Positions 15,108 to 22,465 of a DNA stretch of 22,465 nucleotides are shown in pieces. This DNA comes from Flavobacteriaceae bacterium (lineage in GTDB: Bacteria > Bacteroidota > Bacteroidia > Flavobacteriales > Weeksellaceae). The stretch covers positions 1 to 22,465 of the forward strand of contig JAITOO010000068.1 of assembly GCA_031289875.1 (NCBI GenBank). Reading direction: 5' to 3'. Within the stretch, counting starts at the first letter, position 1. Every line of letters begins with the position of its first letter. The position numbers and the translations under genes are program-made. The notes under the pieces were generated by a model. It saw only the letters and a list, made by a program, of their open reading frames with translations, ran no database searches and was not told the origin of the DNA.

Positions 15108-16604
15108 ATGGAATTTTTAAAGAAAAAAGCAGCTGAAATTTGGGCTTCTGCACACATATTAAAGGCGGAAAAATGGAAGAAAAACCCAATAGAAACGCAA
15201 AAAACATGGTTGAAATACCTTTTGAAAAAAGCCGAAAATACGCAGTTCGGTAGGGAACATTCTTTCTCTCAAATCAAATCAATAAAAGATTTTCAAAATA
15301 ACGTATTGTTGTCTGATTATGAGAATATTAAACCTTATATCGAAAAAATAAAAAATAGCGAAAAAAATATACTTTGGCAGGGAAAACCCGCGTATCTGGC
15401 AAAAACTTCGGGAACCACTTCAGGCACAAAATATATTCCCCTCACCTCAGAATCAATGCCTTTTCAGGTTGAAGGAGCAAAATCTGCGCTGTTTCATTAC
15501 ATTCATAAAAAGAAAAATGCCGATTTTGTGAACGGAAAAATGATTTTTTTACAGGGAAGTCCTGAGTTAGAGGAAATTAACGGAATCAAAATCGGACGAC
15601 TGTCCGGAATATCTGCTCATTATGTCCCTGATTATCTGCAAAAAAATCGCCTTCCGACTTGGAAAACCAATTGCATAGAAGATTGGGAAGATAAAGTAAA
15701 TCAAATAGTTATAGAAACAATACATCAAAACATGACCTTAATCAGCGGGATTCCGCCGTGGCTTGTGATGTATTTTGAAAGACTGTGTGAAAAGTCAGGA
15801 AAGTCTGTCGGAGAACTGTTTCCTAATTTGCAACTGTTAGTTACGGGCGGCGTGAATTACGCTCCGTACAAAGAAAAAATTGACGAACTGATTGGCAGGA
15901 AGTTAGACATCATTCAGACCTATCCTGCTTCAGAAGGTTTCATCGCTTTTCAAGATGATTTTGAAGAAGAAAATTTGTTGCTTTTGGTCAATCAGGGAAT
16001 TTTCTATGAATTTGTTCCTGCCGAAGAGACGGATAGTGCAAACCCGACGAGGCTAACGCTGGAAGAGGTCGAACTGGGCAAAGATTATTCCATAATTTTG
16101 ACCACCAATGCCGGATTGTGGGCGTATCAAATAGGTGATACTGTGCGTTTTGTGAATAAAAATCCATACAAAATCGTCGTTTCGGGACGGACGAAACATT
16201 ACACGTCAGCTTTTGGCGAACATGTAATTTCAATAGAAGTTGAAAAATCGATGGAAGAAGCTGTAAATCAGTCTGATGCAATAATTAAGGAATTTACGCT
16301 TGCGCCGCAAATCAATCCCTCAGAAGGACTGCCGTTTCACGAATGGTTTATAGAATTTGAGAGAAAACCGTCTGATATTCAGAAATTTACCCAAGATTTG
16401 GACAGGGCTCTGCAGAAACGCAATACTTATTATAACGATTTGATTTCAGGAAAGATACTTCGTACTTTGATAATTTCAAAAGTACGAAAAAACGGGTTTA
16501 ACGAATATATGAAAAAAGAAGGAAAGTTGGGCGGACAGAACAAACTTCCGCGCCTTGCTAACGACCGTAAAATCGCTGACGGGCTGGCGGAGTTTTTGGA
16601 ATGA
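15108..16604 (+). CDS. GH3-family adenylating enzyme (acyl-acid amido synthetase-like)
   Basis: A 498-residue member of the GH3 group of the ANL (acyl-adenylate forming) superfamily. Plant relatives join auxin or jasmonate to amino acids; the substrate of the bacterial forms is generally unknown. The nucleotide-binding loop TSGTTSGTKYIP is at 100-111, YPASEG at 272-277, YQIGDTVRF at 340-348, and the hinge region SGRTKHYTSAFGEH at 359-372, so the active site looks intact. I chose the ATG at 15108. An upstream frame extension to a TTG at 15081 adds nine unlikely residues and overlaps a possible -7 element (GACATTTG, 15076-15083). It lies 73 bp after the THUMP methyltransferase stop and converges on dnaJ. 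Confidence 0.87.
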   Translation: MEFLKKKAAEIWASAHILKAEKWKKNPIETQKTWLKYLLKKAENTQFGREHSFSQIKSIKDFQNNVLLSDYENIKPYIEKIKNSEKNILWQGKPAYLAKTSGTTSGTKYIPLTSESMPFQVEGAKSALFHYIHKKKNADFVNGKMIFLQGSPELEEINGIKIGRLSGISAHYVPDYLQKNRLPTWKTNCIEDWEDKVNQIVIETIHQNMTLISGIPPWLVMYFERLCEKSGKSVGELFPNLQLLVTGGVNYAPYKEKIDELIGRKLDIIQTYPASEGFIAFQDDFEEENLLLLVNQGIFYEFVPAEETDSANPTRLTLEEVELGKDYSIILTTNAGLWAYQIGDTVRFVNKNPYKIVVSGRTKHYTSAFGEHVISIEVEKSMEEAVNQSDAIIKEFTLAPQINPSEGLPFHEWFIEFERKPSDIQKFTQDLDRALQKRNTYYNDLISGKILRTLIISKVRKNGFNEYMKKEGKLGGQNKLPRLANDRKIADGLAEFLE

Positions 16605-16651
16605 TTGAATAATGCTAAATACCTAATTATTAATCATTTGAAAACTCAACG

Positions 16652-16676
16652 AATTGAATTTTATCAAAATTTAATT
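16652..16676. other. AT-rich hairpin between convergent genes
   Basis: AATTGAATTTT and AAAATTTAATT form an 11-bp stem with one G-T wobble around a 3-base loop. It sits in the 152-bp gap between the converging GH3 and dnaJ genes and is the only clear inverted repeat there. It has almost no G/C, so it would be a weak terminator at best. Confidence 0.3.
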
Positions 16677-16756
16677 GAATGCTCTCCTTAAATAATACCC
16701 GAAAAGCAGTATCTAATGATTTGCATTTTTTTGATTGCTGACTGACGATTAATTAT

Positions 16757-17878
16757 TTACGAAAACATATCCCTCATTTTTTCAAAGAAAGTCTTGTCTT
16801 GACTTGTCGGTTTTGGGGAAAAATTTTCATTGTCAATCATTTTTTCAAAAAATTCTTTCTGTTCCTTGCTGAGTTTGTTTAAGTTAGGTGTCCAAACATT
16901 GATGTGAACAAATAAATCTCCAAAATTATAACCGTTTATTTGCGGCAGCCCTTTTCCTTTGAGCCTCAATATCTTGCCTGATTGCGTTCCTGCATCTACC
17001 GTAATGCGCACTTTTCCGTTCACCGTCGGAACGTCCTGTTTTGTTCCGATAATTGCCTCCGGAACAGAAACATACAACTCGTAATGCAAATTATCTCCTT
17101 CTCGTTTCAATTGTTCGTCTTCGATTTCTTCGATGACCACAATCAAATCTCCGGGAATACCGCCGAAAGGCGCATCATTACCTTTTCCGCGTACTTGCAG
17201 TTGCACGCCTTCGCGTACGCCCTCGGGAATTTTTATTGAGACGGACTCTTCCACACGTACCAGCCCTTGATTGTTCGCTCCGGGCGGAATGTGGTTTGCT
17301 ACTTTGCCCGTTCCTCCGCACGTACCACATACGGTCTGGGTCTGCATTTGACCAAAAGGCGTATTCATCACTCGGCGGGTCTGCCCCGTGCCATGACAGG
17401 TCGAGCAGGTCTTGGAAGTCGCTCCCTCAGCGAGTTTGAAGCGTTTTACTTTCACGGTTTTTTCTGTGCCGTTCACGATTTCTTTCAAAGTCAGAGCGAT
17501 ACGGATTCGGAGGTTAGAACCTTGCACTTGCTGCGGTCGCGAAGAAAATCCCCCGCTGAAACCACCGCCAAATGCGCTTCCGAAAATATCTCCGAAATGA
17601 GAAAAAATATCTTCCGTGCTCATTCCTCCTCCGCCAAAACCGCCGCCTGCGCCGCCCATTCCCGCGTGTCCGAATTGGTCGTAACGCGTGCGTTTATTGG
17701 GGTCGCTCAAAATTTCGTATGCTTCTGCCGCTTCCTTGAATTTTTCTTCGGCTTCTTTGTCGCCCGGATTTTTGTCGGGGTGATATTTTATGGCTAACTG
17801 TCGGTAAGCCTTTTTCAGTTCAACGTCTGTTGCATTTTTGGAAACGCCTAATATTTCGTAATAATCTTTTTTTGGCAT
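16757..17878 (-). CDS. dnaJ: Chaperone protein DnaJ (Hsp40), reduced zinc-finger form
   Basis: A 373-residue co-chaperone that delivers unfolded proteins to DnaK and stimulates its ATPase. The J domain (1-70) has HPD at 33-35. A Gly/Phe-rich linker covers 71-112. The substrate-binding beta domains follow, with [15 protein letters not shown] (134-148) and [16 protein letters not shown] further on. The zinc-finger region has only two CxxCxGxG motifs, C158-STC-HGTG and C184-GTC-GGTG. Canonical DnaJ has four, so one of the two zinc centres is missing and its cysteines are replaced by segments such as FKLAEGATS and [11 protein letters not shown] recall the same reduced form in flavobacterial DnaJ proteins. 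It lies 107 bp after grpE, probably in one operon; dnaK is not in the window. Confidence 0.95.
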   Translation of the reverse strand: MPKKDYYEILGVSKNATDVELKKAYRQLAIKYHPDKNPGDKEAEEKFKEAAEAYEILSDPNKRTRYDQFGHAGMGGAGGGFGGGGMSTEDIFSHFGDIFGSAFGGGFSGGFSSRPQQVQGSNLRIRIALTLKEIVNGTEKTVKVKRFKLAEGATSKTCSTCHGTGQTRRVMNTPFGQMQTQTVCGTCGGTGKVANHIPPGANNQGLVRVEESVSIKIPEGVREGVQLQVRGKGNDAPFGGIPGDLIVVIEEIEDEQLKREGDNLHYELYVSVPEAIIGTKQDVPTVNGKVRITVDAGTQSGKILRLKGKGLPQINGYNFGDLFVHINVWTPNLNKLSKEQKEFFEKMIDNENFSPKPTSQDKTFFEKMRDMFS

Positions 17879-17985
17879 GTCATTGGGTTAAGTGATGAAA
17901 TCTTTCGGAAATCGTGATTTTTATATTTAATTGAGATTTTTGTTTTGTTTTGAAAAACGCTCTCAATTTTTTTGTTTTTAACTAA

Positions 17986-18531
17986 CTACTTCCCTACCAC
18001 AACTTTGGCGTAACGAACCACCTTGTCATGAAGCAGATAGCCCTGCTGAGTAACATCTATAATTTTGTTTTTCAGGGCTTCGTCGGGCGCGGGAATCTGA
18101 GTTATTGCTTCGTGAAAATCCAAGTTGAAATCATCTCCTATTTGAGTATTTATTAGGGTTAATCCATTGGATTTTAATCCATTAAACAACTTATTATAAA
18201 TTAATTTCAAGCCTTCCAAAACTTCGTTATTGTTATTTTTTTCGAGTTCCTTGATAGCTCTTTCGAAATCGTCAAGGACAGGAAGCAAATCGGTCAAAAT
18301 GTCTTTGTTTGAATATTTTAACAAATCTTGACGTTCTTTGATTGTTCGTTTTTTATAATTGTCAAACTCCGCAAAAAGGCGGATAAATTTGTCTTTTTCT
18401 TGTGCTATTTGTTCTTTCAATTGTTCTTCTTCCGAAATTTCTGTCGTTATTTCAGGCGTTTCCTGCTGATTTTCTTGATTCTGCAATTCTTCCAATTCGT
18501 CGTTTTTATGCTGTCTATCGTGTTTTGACAT
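17986..18531 (-). CDS. grpE: Nucleotide exchange factor GrpE
   Basis: A 181-residue dimeric exchange factor that releases ADP from DnaK. The N-terminal 45 residues are acidic and Gln/Glu-rich. A long coiled-coil helix runs about 32-72 (EEEQLKEQIAQEKDKFIRLF). The helical core carries LLPVLDDFERAI (82-93). The C-terminal beta-wing carries the signature GYLLHDKVVRYAKVVVGK (164-181). Length is normal. It is first in a grpE-dnaJ pair and divergent from the LuxE-like gene. A near-consensus TGACTTTG (minus strand, 18572-18565) could be its -7 element. I see no CIRCE heat-shock operator upstream. Confidence 0.95.
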   Translation of the reverse strand: MSKHDRQHKNDELEELQNQENQQETPEITTEISEEEQLKEQIAQEKDKFIRLFAEFDNYKKRTIKERQDLLKYSNKDILTDLLPVLDDFERAIKELEKNNNNEVLEGLKLIYNKLFNGLKSNGLTLINTQIGDDFNLDFHEAITQIPAPDEALKNKIIDVTQQGYLLHDKVVRYAKVVVGK

Positions 18532-18628
18532 GATATTTTGATATTTAATTTTTTAGTCAAAAGACAAAGTCAATTTTACTGCCATACTTGTTTTTAATGA
18601 CAAATCGTCGGTTTTGCGATTTTATTTT

Positions 18629-18636
18629 TAATTTTG
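18629..18636 (+). promoter_or_regulatory. Candidate -7 element for the LuxE-like gene
   Basis: TAATTTTG matches TAnnTTTG, ten bases before the ATG at 18647, which would give an almost leaderless transcript. No TTG is at the usual spacing. Confidence 0.35.
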
Positions 18637-18646
18637 TGCCGTTTTT

Positions 18647-19633
18647 ATGAAAGCATACTTTAACAAATACGACATTTTTTCCCTTCAATCCGAAGAAGAT
18701 TTTAGCCGCATAGCTTTGCAGATTTTTCGTTATCAATACGAAAATATTGCTGTGTATCGGCAGTTTGTAAATTATTTAAACATTGATATTCAAAAAGTTA
18801 ATCACTATTTGCAGATTCCTTTTCTACCGATAGAATTTTTTAAAACGCATAAAATTTTAGACCGAAATTTGCAGACGGATTTTTATTTTCAAAGCAGCGG
18901 CACAACTTCGGCAAATTTGTCCAAACATTTCGTTGCCGACCGCCGTTTATACGAAAAAAGCATTTTGCACTCATTCTGCCGTTTTTTTGGCGAAGCCTCT
19001 CAGTATGTGTATCTTGGACTGCTTCCCTCCTATCTGGAACGACAAAATTCATCTCTGATTTACATGGTCGATTTTTTGATGAAACAGTCCGGCAAAACAG
19101 AAAACGGCTATTTTTTGCATAATTTTGAAGAACTGAATCAGATTTTGAGAGAATTGGAAGCTGAAAATCGGAAAGTTGTACTGTTCGGCGTTTCTTACGC
19201 TCTGCTGGATTTTGTGGAAGTTTTCCCTCAACATCTTGAAAATACAATAGTTATAGAAACAGGCGGAATGAAAGGAAGAAAAAAGGAAATTACTAAAAAT
19301 GAACTGCTTAAAGAGCTGCAAACTGCTTTTCAGACCGAAAAAATCTACTCCGAGTACAGCATGACGGAACTGCTTTCTCAAGCGTATTCGCTGGGAAACA
19401 ACGTCTATCAATGCCCGCCGCAGATGAAAATTTTGATTCGCGACGCCGAAGACCCTTTGAACTATGCCTCTGACAGCAGGTCGGGAGGCGTGAATATCAT
19501 TGACTTGGCGAATCTTCACACTTGCGCGTTCATCTCTACGCAAGACGTGGGACGGAAAAATGCCGACGGTTCTTTCCAAATTCTGGGAAGAATGGACAAT
19601 TCCGATATTCGCGGGTGCAGTTTGTTGCTGTGA
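18647..19633 (+). CDS. LuxE-like acyl-protein synthetase/acyl-activating enzyme
   Basis: A 328-residue protein of the LuxE group (acyl-protein synthetase domain), related to the ANL adenylating enzymes. LuxE activates fatty acids as acyl-AMP in bioluminescent bacteria; the role in Bacteroidota is not known. PFLPIEFFKTHKI (58-70) is family-typical. The phosphate-binding loop FQSSGTTS is at 81-88. ETGGMKGRKKEI (about 204-215) and YSEYSMTELLSQAY (about 234-247) are the central adenylate-site segments. The C-terminus ends in GRMDNSDIRGCSLLL, the conserved hinge. No luxC or luxD partner is nearby. The AddB-like gene follows after 77 bp but has its own promoter. The true substrate cannot be read from the sequence. 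Confidence 0.83.
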   Translation: MKAYFNKYDIFSLQSEEDFSRIALQIFRYQYENIAVYRQFVNYLNIDIQKVNHYLQIPFLPIEFFKTHKILDRNLQTDFYFQSSGTTSANLSKHFVADRRLYEKSILHSFCRFFGEASQYVYLGLLPSYLERQNSSLIYMVDFLMKQSGKTENGYFLHNFEELNQILRELEAENRKVVLFGVSYALLDFVEVFPQHLENTIVIETGGMKGRKKEITKNELLKELQTAFQTEKIYSEYSMTELLSQAYSLGNNVYQCPPQMKILIRDAEDPLNYASDSRSGGVNIIDLANLHTCAFISTQDVGRKNADGSFQILGRMDNSDIRGCSLLL

Positions 19634-19640
19634 TAAATTT

Positions 19641-19670
19641 TTGCTTTGTCATTCAAATAAATTAACTTTG
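19641..19670 (+). promoter_or_regulatory. Promoter of the PD-(D/E)XK nuclease gene
   Basis: TTG (19641-19643), a 19-bp spacer, then TAACTTTG (19663-19670): both elements match the Bacteroidota consensus. It lies 40 bases before the ATG at 19711, within the short gap after the LuxE-like gene. Confidence 0.55.
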
Positions 19671-19710
19671 AAAATCAAATCAGTATATTGAATAATTTAA
19701 TCATCAAAAA

Positions 19711-22410
19711 ATGTCCTTCATCGATAAAACAGTTTCAGATTTATTGCAAAAAAAATTGGATTTTTCCAAAACCCACCTCATTCTGCCCAATAAACGCCCG
19801 ATAATCTTTTTCAGAGAATGTTTTGCAAACAAGGGTTACAACGGTTTTTTGCCGACTTTTATAACAATAGAAGATTTTTTTCTTGCCCAATCGTCTTTGA
19901 CGAAAATCGAGGCAGTTCCGCTCTGGCTTGAAGCCTTTGAAGTACAGAAAAAATTTGTGAATCCCGACGAAAAATTGGAAGATTTTTTAAAATGGATTCC
20001 CACTATCCTCAACGATTTCAACGAGATGGATATTCATGCTCAAAACACTTTGAAAGTTTTACAACATCTGGCTTCTATCGAACGGATTGAAAATTGGGGA
20101 GCAAACCTGCATTCCGAAACGGAAGAAAAACTTTTTTATAAAAATGTGAAATTTTGGCAGAACAATATCATTCTCTATCAAGAATTAGTTAAACATCTGA
20201 AAAATAAAGGTTTCGGAACTAAGGGAATGATTGAAAAAGAAATTTTTGAAAATCTGGAAAAAATCAAACTTGCTAAGGATGAGACCTTTATATTTGCGGG
20301 ATTGAACTCCCTCACGCCCAAAGAAGAAAGGCTGATAAAACACATCGCTTTGCACGCTCAAACCCTTTTGTATTGGGACATGGACGAATATTACGTAAAA
20401 AATCCCAATCAAGAGGCGGGCGACTTTTTTCGGAAATATCAAAAATGGCAGTATTATCAAAACAAAGAGCCTCAATGGATTAGCAATGAATTTTCCAAAC
20501 CTAAAAATATCAACATCGTTGGCGTTTCGCAGGAAGTTTCGCAGGCAAAGTATGCGGGAAATCTACTGAAAAGCCTTTCCCAAGAGGATTTGCAAAACAC
20601 AGCTTTGGTTTTGTGCGACGAAACCCTGCTCCCCGCAGTCATGGAAAGTATCCCTGAAAATATTGATAAACTGAATATTACCATGGGTTTTCTACTGAAA
20701 AATACTGTTTTGGCGGCATTTTTCAAGCAGGTTTTCAGACTGCACGTTTTTCAAGAAAAAAATAAGAGCAAAGGCTTTTATTATCAAGATGTTATCAATG
20801 TTTTGGAAAATCCTTTGACAAAAAATTCCGATGCGTTTCTTCTTTCTCAATTCATCGAAGAAATTAAAGAAAAAAATATCGTATTTATCACAGATTCTTT
20901 GATTTACGAAAAATTATCTGCATGGGAAATGTTTTTTATTTTCAAAAATTACGACCACCCTGCGGATTTAATCCACAAGCTGCAAAAACTCTGCTTTGAC
21001 AAGTTTTGGCAAACGGACGATTCCCAACCGATTTTGAAGGAAACTTTGCTTAGTTTCAAGGAACTTTTTGATGTTTTCATTCATCAACTCAATGATAATA
21101 AGGAAATTAACAGTTTTTCGCTTTTGCAGGTTCTCTACCAAAATTTATTGAACAACGAGCGGATTTCTTTTATCGGCGAACCTCTGGAAGGGTTACAGAT
21201 TTTGGGACTTCTCGAAACGCGTTTGCTGTCGTTCAAAAATGTTATTATGTTGAGTGTCAATGAAGGAACTATCCCTGTGGGACGAAACGAAAATTCTTTT
21301 GTGCCGTTTGACGTGAAAAAAAATTTTGAAATCAACACTTTTTTAGAAAACGATGCCGTCTATGCCTATCATTTTTACCGTTTGTTGCAACATGCTGAAA
21401 ATATCCAGCTGATTTACAACAACTTCACCGAAGGACTTCATTCCGGCGAAAAAAGTCGGTTTATCAGTCAATTAGAGTTCGAGAGCCAACATCCTGTGAA
21501 CGAGCGCATTGCTTATTTTTCAGGACAGATACAAAAACAGCAGGATTTTACGATAGAAAAAACGCCCGCCGTCATGAAGGAAATTCACCGCTGGCTGGCA
21601 GGAAAAATCTCGCCGACACACTTGACTAACTATCATTACAACCCGATAGGTTTTTATTTTCAGAGAGTTATAGGTTTTAAAATGCAGCAGGACATCGAAG
21701 AGGAAATTTCGCTGTTGAACTACGGAAATCTCATTCATCATACGCTGGAAGCCCTGTATCAGCCGTTAAAAAATTCCGTTCTTTCAGAAAAAAAACTGAA
21801 AGAACTGCTGAAAAGCTATCCCTCTCATTTAGAGGACTATATTAAAAAAAATCTAAATTCCGAACTGTTTAAACAAGGACAAAATTATTTGCAAAAACTG
21901 CTGGCAGAAAAAACGGTCGAAAAAATTATCCGCCGAGATTTAGAAGACATTAAAGGCGGAAATGAAATTTTTTTGAGAGACATCGAACGGGAAATCGAAT
22001 CGTCTGTCGTTATAGAAAATATTGGAAATGTGAGACTTAAAGGTTTCATCGACCGCTGGGACGTTTTCAACGGCATCGACCGAGTCATTGACTACAAAAC
22101 TTCCACCGTCGGCACGCTGAATTTTCCTCCACCGAAAAGTCCTTTGCAGGAAAGTAAGGATTTTAAATTTTTCATTCAATTAGTGTTTTATGCTTACATG
22201 GTATTAAATGAAAATCAGGCAGATAGGGTCATGACGGGCATTTGGAATTTCAAGAAACCGTTCAGGGGAATGGAACCGCTGAAATATGAAAAAAACGAAA
22301 TTTTTGACCTTCCGCAAATGCCGGAGTTATTTAAAAACGTAACGGAAATTATCCAAGAAATTGCAAATCCTGAAATTCCTTTTGTGGAAAAGGATTATAA
22401 AAGATTTTGA
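19711..22410 (+). CDS. AddB-like PD-(D/E)XK nuclease family protein
   Basis: An 899-residue protein built like the AddB/RexB side of the AddAB helicase-nuclease used in double-strand break repair. The N-terminal two thirds form a helicase-like region with no Walker A motif seen near the start (THLILPNKR at 21-29). The C-terminal nuclease begins near 630. GNLIHH has H676/H677, then GFIDRWD with D781, then VIDYKTS with D794 and K796, which is a complete RecB-type active site. AddB normally has a four-cysteine Fe-S cluster around this domain. Here the CPxxF motif reads NPIGFYF and the cluster cysteines are absent, as I recall for Flavobacteriia homologues. No addA-like helicase gene is seen; it could lie just beyond the right edge. 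Confidence 0.87.
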   Translation: MSFIDKTVSDLLQKKLDFSKTHLILPNKRPIIFFRECFANKGYNGFLPTFITIEDFFLAQSSLTKIEAVPLWLEAFEVQKKFVNPDEKLEDFLKWIPTILNDFNEMDIHAQNTLKVLQHLASIERIENWGANLHSETEEKLFYKNVKFWQNNIILYQELVKHLKNKGFGTKGMIEKEIFENLEKIKLAKDETFIFAGLNSLTPKEERLIKHIALHAQTLLYWDMDEYYVKNPNQEAGDFFRKYQKWQYYQNKEPQWISNEFSKPKNINIVGVSQEVSQAKYAGNLLKSLSQEDLQNTALVLCDETLLPAVMESIPENIDKLNITMGFLLKNTVLAAFFKQVFRLHVFQEKNKSKGFYYQDVINVLENPLTKNSDAFLLSQFIEEIKEKNIVFITDSLIYEKLSAWEMFFIFKNYDHPADLIHKLQKLCFDKFWQTDDSQPILKETLLSFKELFDVFIHQLNDNKEINSFSLLQVLYQNLLNNERISFIGEPLEGLQILGLLETRLLSFKNVIMLSVNEGTIPVGRNENSFVPFDVKKNFEINTFLENDAVYAYHFYRLLQHAENIQLIYNNFTEGLHSGEKSRFISQLEFESQHPVNERIAYFSGQIQKQQDFTIEKTPAVMKEIHRWLAGKISPTHLTNYHYNPIGFYFQRVIGFKMQQDIEEEISLLNYGNLIHHTLEALYQPLKNSVLSEKKLKELLKSYPSHLEDYIKKNLNSELFKQGQNYLQKLLAEKTVEKIIRRDLEDIKGGNEIFLRDIEREIESSVVIENIGNVRLKGFIDRWDVFNGIDRVIDYKTSTVGTLNFPPPKSPLQESKDFKFFIQLVFYAYMVLNENQADRVMTGIWNFKKPFRGMEPLKYEKNEIFDLPQMPELFKNVTEIIQEIANPEIPFVEKDYKRF

Positions 22411-22430
22411 AATTGCTGATTCGTGATGAG

Positions 22431-22465
22431 AAAAAAAACCCTGTGTTAAATTTTTTAACACAGGG
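22431..22465 (+). terminator. Strong hairpin after the AddB-like gene
   Basis: CCCTGTGTTAAA (22439-22450) pairs perfectly with TTTAACACAGGG (22454-22465) around a TTT loop, giving a 12-bp stem. Eight A residues precede it (22431-22438), so it would also work for a gene arriving from the right on the minus strand. The T-run expected on the plus strand falls outside the window. Confidence 0.75.

Noticed and set aside
15108..19633. Bioluminescence (lux) operon
   Set aside because: Only a LuxE-like protein is present; luxA, luxB, luxC and luxD are absent.

Overview
This is a chromosomal stretch from a member of the Bacteroidota. It is AT-rich, and several promoters match the Bacteroidota consensus (TTG, 19-21 bp, TAnnTTTG). 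The protein families also fit: a SusA/neopullulanase-type GH13 enzyme, a DUF4419 protein, a bacterial GH3 protein, a LuxE-like protein, an AddB-like nuclease without Fe-S cysteines, and a DnaJ with only two CxxCxGxG motifs as I recall from flavobacterial relatives. I cannot name a genus. No rRNA, tRNA, transposase, integrase or CRISPR array was seen.

Layout. Positions 27-5898 run on the minus strand: a degenerate HMG-CoA-lyase-like protein, maf, lpdA, a sigma-54 activator, and a DNA methyltransferase fused to an Mrr-like nuclease and a PKD/Ig-like tail. Still on the minus strand come miaB (6151-7632), a secreted DUF4419 protein and hisS (8090-10928), a secreted GH13 glycosidase (11020-12852) and an orphan ECF sigma factor (12970-13560). 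The strand then flips for a THUMP-domain RNA methyltransferase and a GH3-family protein (13811-16604). dnaJ and grpE follow on the minus strand (16757-18531). A LuxE-like protein and an 899-residue AddB-like PD-(D/E)XK protein follow on the plus strand (18647-22410), and the window ends in a strong hairpin.

Most genes are housekeeping: nucleotide-pool cleaning, central metabolism, tRNA modification and charging, chaperones, rRNA modification and DNA repair. The accessory-looking part is about 4.1-8.1 kb. There the methyltransferase-nuclease gene lies between the sigma-54 activator and miaB, which I recall as neighbours in many Bacteroidota, and is surrounded by short dispersed-type palindromes. 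Two of these palindromes sit in frame inside the C-terminal domain of the methyltransferase gene, so they have become protein sequence. One of those two shares a 17-nt core with a nested palindrome upstream of miaB.

The best leads are the in-frame palindromes, the one-chain methyltransferase/Mrr-like nuclease/PKD fusion, and the HMG-CoA-lyase-like protein beside maf that keeps its N- and C-terminal family signatures but appears to have lost its catalytic residues. I found no clear multi-gene novel system.
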